Shown here: one piece after another, positions 18,266 to 23,923 of the stretch
Layout: every line of letters begins with the position of its first letter
Numbering within the stretch: the stretch's first letter is position 1
Assembly: GCA_019459145.1 (NCBI GenBank)
Contig: JAIBEK010000047.1
Coordinates: forward strand, 62,001 to 126,000
Direction: 5' to 3'
Origin: Arenimonas sp.
GTDB lineage: Bacteria > Pseudomonadota > Alphaproteobacteria > Rhizobiales > Rhizobiaceae
DNA: 64,000 bases
Made by a program: the position numbers and the translations under genes
The notes under the pieces: model-generated
The model's input: only the letters and a program-made list of their open reading frames with translations
What the model was told of the DNA's origin: nothing
The model's database searches: none

Positions 18266-19365
18266 GCCCGATCCTCCGAAATCCGTGTGGCAAACAGCCT
18301 TTCCAGCCGCACCACGACCATGGCCAGCACCGCGACCACCAGTCCGGCCAGCAGGAAGAAGGCCGAGGTGCCGAGCATGGAATCGATGGTGACGAAGGAA
18401 AGGTAGAGAACCTCGCCGGCGAAAACCGCATAGGCGAGATAGCGCACGGCGCCGTTGTCGCGCCCGTCGAGCGCAAGCGCCAGGAGGGTGACGGCGATGG
18501 TGACGATCCCCAGAAGGGCTAGGCCAGCGCCATCGGTCCATTCAAGGTGCAGCAGACCGAGACCGAGCAGGGCCAGCACGAACGAATAGAAGGCCGGCCC
18601 CGCGCCCAGGCCGCCAAGCATCCGAGAGACCGGCGACATGGGCAACGTCACGGCGACGAAGGCGGCAAGACCGACCGCGGCAAAGGCGACCGCCGTTCCC
18701 ACGTCTGGCCAGAGCGAGTAGAGCCAGCCGCACCAGCCGAGCAGCAGCAGATAGATGAAATGCCGGGCGCGCTCGGCCCCGGTCCACGCACTCAGCAGCC
18801 CGATGACGAGGCTCGAAAGCACCGGCCACCAGCCATAGAGCGCGTGCCATTCGCCCTCGAACTGATCGAGAAAGGCGGCGAAGGCGGCAAAGGACAGAAG
18901 TCCAGCCATGATGGTCAAGGCCGCCGATCTGAAAGCCGCTGCCGAGAGCACGGTCATGGCGAACCATAGAAGCATGGCATCGAACGCATCGCCCGACAGG
19001 TGATAGAGCTGGCCGATCAGCGAAATCGCCTCGCCGAAGCAGGCCGCCCCCAACACCAGCAGCGCCCCACCGAGACGGTCGGCCTTACGGACGAAGGACA
19101 TGGCCGCAAGGCCATAAAAGATCCAGATCAGCGCAACGATCCCGCCGATCTTCACCAGACGCGGGATCTCCTGCCAGTTGGCGGCAATCAGCAACAGGAT
19201 GGAAGCGGCGATCAGCACGGCGGCCAGGATCATCAGAACGCCGCCAATGCTGAAGGACGACCGGCGCGAATCGAAGTCGTGCAGCAAGGTGTCGGCCACG
19301 TCCTGGCCGATCAGCCGCTTCTCCACCCAAAGCGCCAGATCCCGCTTCAATCGTCCGCGATACAT
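18262..19365 (-). CDS. DUF2157 domain polytopic membrane protein
   Basis: 367 aa protein. An N-terminal soluble DUF2157 segment (YRGRLKRDLALWVEKRLI, then a short helical region) precedes about ten to twelve hydrophobic helices. The ATG at 19365 has a GGAGGG site just upstream; the longer open frame to 19545 covers the regulatory region and is not used. It forms an operon with the GDYXXLXY gene. Function is unknown. Its promoter region faces that of the sRNA, with a LysR-type box at 19535 in between, so it could be co-regulated; this is inference. Confidence 0.88.
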   Translation of the reverse strand: MYRGRLKRDLALWVEKRLIGQDVADTLLHDFDSRRSSFSIGGVLMILAAVLIAASILLLIAANWQEIPRLVKIGGIVALIWIFYGLAAMSFVRKADRLGGALLVLGAACFGEAISLIGQLYHLSGDAFDAMLLWFAMTVLSAAAFRSAALTIMAGLLSFAAFAAFLDQFEGEWHALYGWWPVLSSLVIGLLSAWTGAERARHFIYLLLLGWCGWLYSLWPDVGTAVAFAAVGLAAFVAVTLPMSPVSRMLGGLGAGPAFYSFVLALLGLGLLHLEWTDGAGLALLGIVTIAVTLLALALDGRDNGAVRYLAYAVFAGEVLYLSFVTIDSMLGTSAFFLLAGLVVAVLAMVVVRLERLFATRISEDRA

Positions 19366-19501
19366 GAAACCCTCCGCCCGCCGGGGCCTGCTCGGCGAAG
19401 CCATTTGCCTCACTCCGACTCTCGCTGCCATTCTTGAGCCGAGCACCGGAAAAACACAATCCGGGCGGCTGACCAAGTTGGGACAAGCGGCCTGCGCCCC
19501 A

Positions 19502-19520
19502 CCATGCACTTTGCGCATGG
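19502..19520. promoter_or_regulatory. Near-perfect palindrome upstream of the sRNA
   Basis: CCATGCACTTTGCGCATGG has arms CCATGC/GCATGG plus one more inner pair around a TTT centre. It ends 14 bp before the LysR-type box and lies between the divergent DUF2157 gene and the sRNA. It may be a second regulator site; the identity of the regulator is not known. Confidence 0.4.
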
Positions 19521-19534
19521 CTTCCATGATGATA

Positions 19535-19568
19535 TTGCACTGCACAAGATCGATTTTTCCGCTATTGT
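19535..19568 (+). promoter_or_regulatory. LysR-type T-N11-A box and promoter upstream of the sRNA
   Basis: TTGCACTGCACAA (19535-19547) is a 13 bp T-N11-A element identical to the one at 20285-20297. It is followed by TATTGT (19563-19568) as a possible -10. The 28 bp distance from box to -10 matches the 29 bp seen before the second DUF1127 gene. It would predict transcription of the sRNA from about 19575. Confidence 0.5.
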
Positions 19569-19639
19569 GATTTTCAACAGAGCGCGAACGAAATGACTTC
19601 GATCCGCTTCAGCGGTGGAATTTCCGCCGATACGACCTT

Positions 19640-19763
19640 CGACCCTGCGCACTCCTCCTCCCAGCGCAGCGTCGATTTGACTGACGGCACTCCTCCTCCC
19701 AGTCGTCGGTCTGTCAAAATGACGCTCACCGGATCCTCCTCCCCCGGTGAGCGTTATTTTTTT
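19640..19763 (+). ncRNA. Alpha-r14 (NfeR1/cuckoo-type) trans-acting sRNA with three anti-Shine-Dalgarno loops
   Basis: Three successive hairpins each display the motif TCCTCCTCCC in the loop. Hairpin 1 is CTGCGC/GCGCAG (19645-19669). Hairpin 2 has TTTGAC/GTCAAA as its base (19676-19718). Hairpin 3 is an 11 bp perfect stem, ACGCTCACCGG/CCGGTGAGCGT (19722-19754), ending in a U-run, which is an intrinsic terminator. This architecture is that of the alphaproteobacterial alpha-r14 family (S. meliloti NfeR1, formerly Smr14C2), in which unpaired anti-SD loops base-pair with ribosome-binding sites of target mRNAs. DUF1127 neighbours also fit the cuckoo RNA association. The 5' end is uncertain (about 19640, or 19575 if driven from the LysR box). 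Confidence 0.82.
19722..19763 (+). terminator. Intrinsic terminator of the sRNA
   Basis: 11 bp perfect stem (19722-19732 with 19744-19754), 11 nt loop ATCCTCCTCCC, followed by TATTTTTTT. The loop itself carries the third anti-SD motif, so this hairpin is both terminator and regulatory element. Confidence 0.9.
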
Positions 19764-19923
19764 GTCTTCATTCCACAGCCACCGACCGCCTCGATCTTTT
19801 CCGACGCGTTTTCCAGACGCGCCGCGGCTTGATCGCCTGCGGAATACGCATCCAACGCCTCCGCGATCCACATCCTATGCAGCGGCCGCATAGGAGTCAT
19901 ACGGCTCCGTCACTTCAAGTTCT

Positions 19924-19954
19924 TCGCACCGCAACATATATTACTTTTATCAAA
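19924..19954 (+). promoter_or_regulatory. Diverged LysR-type box and promoter of the first DUF1127 gene
   Basis: TTCGCACCGCAACATAT (19924-19940) matches the box before the second DUF1127 gene (TTTGCACTGCACAATAT) at 13 of 17 positions. A possible -10, TATCAA, is at 19949-19954, 25 bp from the box start. The match is imperfect and needs experimental support. Confidence 0.4.
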
Positions 19955-20000
19955 TTCAGACCGGCACCCAATGGGAAGCCGCGAACCAAGAGGCAAGACC

Positions 20001-20147
20001 ATGAACATCGCACGCTCGCTCAATAACTGGCGCAAGTACCGTCAGACCGTCACCGAACTCAGCCGCATGTCGGACCGGGAACTGCGCGACCTCGGCATCG
20101 GCCGCGAAGATATCCGTCGCGTTGCGCGTCACGCAGTCGCCGGCTGA
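20001..20147 (+). CDS. DUF1127 mini-protein (first copy)
   Basis: 48 aa, basic, with the DUF1127 pattern: WRKYRQTVTELSRMSD, then RELRDLGIGREDIRRV. Small arginine-rich DUF1127 proteins are common in alphaproteobacteria; some are reported to bind RNA or to influence central metabolism and phosphate uptake. The ATG at 20001 is preceded by AGAGGCAAGACC. The gene has its own terminator (20167-20194) and promoter region. It lies between the anti-SD sRNA and a second DUF1127 gene. In Rhodobacter, DUF1127 genes are linked to sRNAs with similar loops, so a functional link is plausible. Confidence 0.9.
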   Translation: MNIARSLNNWRKYRQTVTELSRMSDRELRDLGIGREDIRRVARHAVAG

Positions 20148-20166
20148 TCGCCATCCCACACGATCG

Positions 20167-20194
20167 AAAAGGGCTCCTTCGGGGGCCTTTTTTT
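20167..20194 (+). terminator. Terminator of the first DUF1127 gene
   Basis: AAAGGGCTCC and GGGGGCCTTT form a stem closed by a TTCG tetraloop, followed by a run of T residues to 20194. Confidence 0.85.
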
Positions 20195-20284
20195 GTTGCC
20201 GGGCAAGATGGAGATTTGCCTGCTTCTCACCCCTGCCACATATTTCGCCATTCCATGTACATTTGCATAGCAGTCGCTCATAAT

Positions 20285-20319
20285 TTGCACTGCACAATAT
20301 TGTTTTACGGGTGTATAAA
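20285..20319 (+). promoter_or_regulatory. LysR-type T-N11-A box and promoter of the second DUF1127 gene
   Basis: TTGCACTGCACAA (20285-20297), then TATAAA (20314-20319) as -10. The position expected for the -35 (20291-20296) falls inside the box and is a poor hexamer, as expected for an activator-dependent promoter. The leader to the ATG is about 60 nt. Confidence 0.6.
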
Positions 20320-20385
20320 ACGCTCAATCGCTGAGGTGGAGGAAACCACGAGATCAGCGCAAGAGTTTGACCCGAGGAAACGACC

Positions 20386-20529
20386 ATGAACCCGATCCGC
20401 ATTGCCAAGAACTGGATGAGCTACCGCCGCACGATGACCGAACTGGGCAACCTGTCCAACCAGGCCCTTTCCGACATCGGCATCACCCGCTACGAAATTC
20501 GCAACATCGCCGCTCGCTCCTTTCGCTAA
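20386..20529 (+). CDS. DUF1127 mini-protein (second copy)
   Basis: 47 aa basic protein with the DUF1127 signature: WMSYRRTMTELGNLSN, then LSDIGITRYEIRNIA. It is related to, but clearly diverged from, the copy at 20001: the spacing and the D-(L/I)-G-I core are shared. The ATG is preceded by GAGGAAACGACC. It is monocistronic with its own terminator (20557-20580). Expression probably depends on a LysR-type activator because a T-N11-A box replaces the -35. In Brucella and Agrobacterium the VtlR/LsrB regulator is known to activate DUF1127 genes and sRNAs, which fits this locus. Confidence 0.9.
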   Translation: MNPIRIAKNWMSYRRTMTELGNLSNQALSDIGITRYEIRNIAARSFR

Positions 20530-20556
20530 TCGCGAAGGTTGAGCTTCTGGCGGCGG

Positions 20557-20586
20557 GAACGGCACCTTCGGGTGCCGTTCTTGATT
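20557..20586 (+). terminator. Probable terminator of the second DUF1127 gene
   Basis: GAACGGCACC and GGTGCCGTTC form a perfect 10 bp stem with a TTCG loop (20557-20580), followed only by TTGATT. The U-run is short, so termination may be incomplete. Confidence 0.65.
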
Positions 20587-20674
20587 CCGGGCTGGCCCAC
20601 GGTCCTCCCTTCGCCTGCTTGCAGCAGGCCGGAAAGGATTGGCCCTTGGCCCACCCCGTGATAAGCAGCACGCC

Positions 20675-22090
20675 ATGATGAAAAGCACTCTTCCCCCCAT
20701 TCACGTCGTCGGCGGCGGGCTCGCCGGATCGGAAGCCGCCTGGCAGGCAGCCGAGGCCGGTGTACCGGTCATTCTCCACGAAATGCGCGGCGTGCGCGGC
20801 ACCGATGCGCACAAGACCGACAGTCTCGCCGAACTGGTCTGCTCCAATTCCTTCCGCTCGGACGACGCGTCCGCCAATGCCGTCGGCGTCATTCACGCCG
20901 AGATGCGACTTGCCGGATCACTCATCATGGCCTGCGCTGACAAACACCAGGTGCCAGCCGGCGGGGCACTGGCAGTGGACCGCGACGGCTTTGCCGAGGC
21001 GGTCAGCCGGTCGATCGAGGCCCATCCTCTGATTACCGTCGTGCGCGAAGAGATCACCGGCCTGCCGCCGAAGGATTGGGGCTCGACGATCATCGCCACC
21101 GGCCCGCTGACTTCGCCCGATCTCGCCGAGGCGATCCGTACGGCGACGGGTGAGGACGCGCTTGCCTTCTTCGATGCGATCGCGCCGATCGTCTACCGCG
21201 ACTCGATCGACATGGACATCTGCTGGTACCAGTCACGTTATGACAAGGTCGGACCCGGCGGCACGGGCAAGGACTATATCAACTGCCCGCTGGACGAAGG
21301 GCAGTACAATGCCTTCATAGACGCCTTGATCGCCGGCGATGCGGTCGGCTTCAAGGAATGGGAAGGCACGCCCTATTTCGACGGCTGCCTGCCGATCGAG
21401 GTGATGGCAGAGCGCGGCCGCGAAACCTTGCGCCACGGCCCGATGAAGCCGATGGGCCTGACCAACGCCCACAATCCGACGGTCAAGCCCTATGCGGTGG
21501 TGCAATTGCGCCAGGACAATGCGCTCGGCACGCTCTACAATATGGTCGGCTTCCAGACCAAGCTGCGCTATGGCGCGCAGGCGGAGATCTTCCGGATGAT
21601 CCCCGGCCTCGAGAATGCCGAATTCGCCCGCCTCGGCGGCCTGCACCGCAATACCTACATCAATTCGCCCGTCCTGCTGGATTCGACGCTTGCCTTGAAG
21701 AGCCGGCCGGAACTTCGCTTCGCCGGCCAGATCACCGGCTGTGAGGGCTATGTCGAGAGCGCCTCGATCGGGCTCCTCGCCGGCCGCTTCGCCGCCGCCG
21801 AGCGCAAGGGTGAAATGCCCGTCCAGCCGCCGCAGACGACCGCCATGGGCTCGCTGCTCAACCATATCACCGGCGGCCATCTCATCAGCGACGAGGAACC
21901 GGGTAAGCGCTCCTTCCAGCCGATGAACATCAATTTCGGGCTGTTTCCGGAGCTTGCTGCGGGGTCGATCGTCAAGCCGGAGGGCATCAAGCGCTTTCGC
22001 GGCAAGGACAAGACGATCATGAAACGGCAATTGATGGCCGCCCGGGCGCTCGAGGACTGCAAGGCCTGGCTGGCCGGCCAAGACGCCTGA
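20675..22090 (+). CDS. trmFO: Methylenetetrahydrofolate-tRNA-(uracil-5-)-methyltransferase TrmFO
   Basis: Methylates U54 of tRNA to ribothymidine using methylenetetrahydrofolate and FADH2. It is 471 aa. The FAD-binding motif [10 protein letters not shown] starts at residue 13. [12 protein letters not shown] carries the conserved Cys near residue 56, and the family segments [15 protein letters not shown] and [19 protein letters not shown] are present. Two consecutive ATG codons (20675 and 20678) are possible starts; the open frame to 20639 uses TTG and has no ribosome site. The upstream DUF1127 terminator is weak, so readthrough is possible. Confidence 0.96.
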   Translation: MMKSTLPPIHVVGGGLAGSEAAWQAAEAGVPVILHEMRGVRGTDAHKTDSLAELVCSNSFRSDDASANAVGVIHAEMRLAGSLIMACADKHQVPAGGALAVDRDGFAEAVSRSIEAHPLITVVREEITGLPPKDWGSTIIATGPLTSPDLAEAIRTATGEDALAFFDAIAPIVYRDSIDMDICWYQSRYDKVGPGGTGKDYINCPLDEGQYNAFIDALIAGDAVGFKEWEGTPYFDGCLPIEVMAERGRETLRHGPMKPMGLTNAHNPTVKPYAVVQLRQDNALGTLYNMVGFQTKLRYGAQAEIFRMIPGLENAEFARLGGLHRNTYINSPVLLDSTLALKSRPELRFAGQITGCEGYVESASIGLLAGRFAAAERKGEMPVQPPQTTAMGSLLNHITGGHLISDEEPGKRSFQPMNINFGLFPELAAGSIVKPEGIKRFRGKDKTIMKRQLMAARALEDCKAWLAGQDA

Positions 22091-22102
22091 GACGTCGACG
22101 GA

Positions 22103-22588
22103 TCAGGCCGTCGGGATCGCCCCGGCCGGGGCATCCCGCTCGGCATTGCCGACATAGTTGCCAAGCAGCCAAAGCGAGACCTCTGCCGCCTCGACAGGCG
22201 TCGCGAAGGTGAACTCACCATTGTGGAAAGGCGCATCGAGAAACTCGATGGCAAAGCCCCGGCCGTTCGGCAGGTCGCGCACACGCACCGTTCCGGGCTC
22301 GATCAGATGGCAGGCATAGTGGCTGCGCATGTTGCGCATCAGCCCGGCCTTGTTGTCGTGCAGCCGCACGAACACGGCGCGTCCGTCCTCCGTCGCATGC
22401 AGGCTGCGGATCGCCTCGTTGGGAAAGGCGCGGCCGAATTCGACGATCGCCAGGCCTGAGTCGTGGAGATCATCCTCATTGGCCTGCTTTGCCATACGCG
22501 TCGAATAGTAGGCAAAGACAGCCACAAGCAGGAAAATAACGATCCAGGTAATCGACGCCACGCCTTGCCTCCCGCTTTGGCCGGACAT
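22103..22588 (-). CDS. Membrane-anchored hypothetical protein
   Basis: 161 aa protein with one N-terminal membrane helix (residues about 12-28, ITWIVIFLLVAVFAYYS), after which the chain is soluble and probably periplasmic, rich in beta-forming segments (GRAVFVRLHDNKAGLMR, RGFAIEFLDAPFHNGEFTF). I do not recognise a family. It converges on trmFO (12 bp between the stops) and lies upstream of no other minus-strand gene, so it is likely the last gene of the run from yajC. Function is unknown. Confidence 0.7.
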   Translation of the reverse strand: MSGQSGRQGVASITWIVIFLLVAVFAYYSTRMAKQANEDDLHDSGLAIVEFGRAFPNEAIRSLHATEDGRAVFVRLHDNKAGLMRNMRSHYACHLIEPGTVRVRDLPNGRGFAIEFLDAPFHNGEFTFATPVEAAEVSLWLLGNYVGNAERDAPAGAIPTA

Positions 22589-22644
22589 TCGCCGACCCCT
22601 TCATCGCAGGAGTTAACAGCCGAGCCTTGCGCGAATGTGGCGCG

Positions 22645-23499
22645 TCAGAAGCGCCCGATCAAGGTGGTGCGCAGCAGGCGCAACTGCCGGCGCCATTGCG
22701 GCTCCCGCAAGTGACCGTCGAACACCGCCCAGCCCGCCTTCCGCGCGCGAATTAGCACGGTCTCGGACAAGGCCACCGGCAGATAGGCCGGAATGAGGCT
22801 CTTCGGCGGAGGCCCCGCCTCGCGCGCCTTGCGCAGATGATCCAGGCCCAGCCCGGCAAAGGCCTCGATCGCGGCCGAAACCCGCGGCTTGTCGTCGCCG
22901 GCCAGGAAGCCATCGCGATCCAGCCCGACCGCCGAAAGGATCTCCAGCGGCAGATAGAGCTGGCCCCGCGCCCGGTGAGTCGGCATCAGCAGAAGGCTGC
23001 CGGCAATCGCCTGCGCCACGCCCGCATGGCCGGCGATCGTCGCCGCATCGGCCGCAGCCTTCGGATCGAGCACCAGGCTGGCAAGCTGGATGAGCGCTGC
23101 TGCGGTTTCGCCGGCATAGCCCTCGAACATCCCGGTCGTCTCCATCGGGTCATCGTAGAGATCAAACAGGCGGGCCTCGATCATGGCGCTCATGGCGGTC
23201 AGCGGAAGCTGATGCTGCCGGACCGTCTCCATAAGTGCTGCGGAAATGGGATTGGCCTCGGTCGAACCGTGGGCGGCACCTGCGAGCAGATCGCGCCAGT
23301 ATTGCAGCCGCACCTCGCCCGGCAGGGGTTCGCGCACGAGGTCGCGGATGCGGGCGATTTCGGCATTGAAGGCATAGAGCGCGGCGACCGCGGCGCGCTT
23401 TCCCGCCGGCGTCAACAGGCAGGCGAGATAGCGATCGCGATCGGTGTCGCGCAGTCCCGACATCTCGAGGATGTCTTTTCCTGTCTCAGCCTCGCTCAA
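22645..23499 (-). CDS. Squalene/phytoene synthase-like protein (NDUFAF6-like)
   Basis: 284 aa protein of the trans-isoprenyl diphosphate synthase fold (squalene/phytoene synthase family). Motifs are partial: RIRDLVREPLPGEVRLQYW replaces the first Asp-rich motif, and DLYDDPMETTGMFEGYAGE resembles the second region. No hpn or carotenoid genes are adjacent. The closest functional parallel is NDUFAF6, a mitochondrial complex I assembly factor of this fold, and the adjacent gene is NDUFAF3-like. An enzymatic prenyl-transferase role seems less likely because the Asp motifs are degraded, but it cannot be excluded. Confidence 0.78.
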   Translation of the reverse strand: MSEAETGKDILEMSGLRDTDRDRYLACLLTPAGKRAAVAALYAFNAEIARIRDLVREPLPGEVRLQYWRDLLAGAAHGSTEANPISAALMETVRQHQLPLTAMSAMIEARLFDLYDDPMETTGMFEGYAGETAAALIQLASLVLDPKAAADAATIAGHAGVAQAIAGSLLLMPTHRARGQLYLPLEILSAVGLDRDGFLAGDDKPRVSAAIEAFAGLGLDHLRKAREAGPPPKSLIPAYLPVALSETVLIRARKAGWAVFDGHLREPQWRRQLRLLRTTLIGRF

Positions 23500-23514
23500 G
23501 GACGTCTTCCCGGT

Positions 23515-23919
23515 TCAAACGGCGATCAGGGCGGCCGCGACCGCCCGCTGCTCGGCGAGCATGATGTTGTAGGTCCGCACTGCGGCTCCCGTTCCCATCG
23601 GATCGCTGGCAATGCCCCTGGCCTTCAGCGCGGTCTTGAGTTGGACCGGAAGCGGGCGCAATTGCGGACCGGTTCCGACCAGCAGCACCTCGATCTCGGC
23701 CGCGTCATCCAATACGCGGCGGAAGTTCTCGACCGTCAACGGCATATCCGCATCCATCTCCCAACCGTAAATCCCGGACGGGAGCATCAGCAGCGAGCCA
23801 CGATGCGACATGTCGGCGAAGCGGAACCCGCCATTGCCGTAGGAGTCGATCGGTGCACGTCCCGGAAAATGGGCTGGCCTGACGAAGATCCCTTTCCCGG
23901 ACGGCGAAAACGACGACAT
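23515..23919 (-). CDS. Mth938-like domain protein (NDUFAF3-like)
   Basis: 134 aa Mth938/DUF498 family protein. It has the typical core: NGGFRFADMSHRGSLLMLPS near the N-terminus, VEVLLVGTG-type central strand (IEVLLVGTGPQLRPLP) and a C-terminal AVRTYNIMLAEQRAVAAALI helix. Human NDUFAF3 (mitochondrial complex I assembly) belongs to this family. The gene is 4 bp downstream of secDF and 15 bp upstream of the squalene-synthase-like gene on the same strand. Co-transcription with the SecDF/YajC export module is likely. Confidence 0.87.
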   Translation of the reverse strand: MSSFSPSGKGIFVRPAHFPGRAPIDSYGNGGFRFADMSHRGSLLMLPSGIYGWEMDADMPLTVENFRRVLDDAAEIEVLLVGTGPQLRPLPVQLKTALKARGIASDPMGTGAAVRTYNIMLAEQRAVAAALIAV

Positions 23920-23923
23920 CGGT

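Noticed and set aside
19645..19743. Repeated TCCTCCTCCC units considered as a simple or CRISPR-like repeat
   Set aside because: The units are loops of separate hairpins with unrelated stems and irregular spacing; no spacers or cas genes are present.
19593..19832. 79-codon plus-strand frame over the sRNA
   Set aside because: The DNA is explained by three hairpins and a terminator; the frame lacks a good ribosome site and runs past the terminator.
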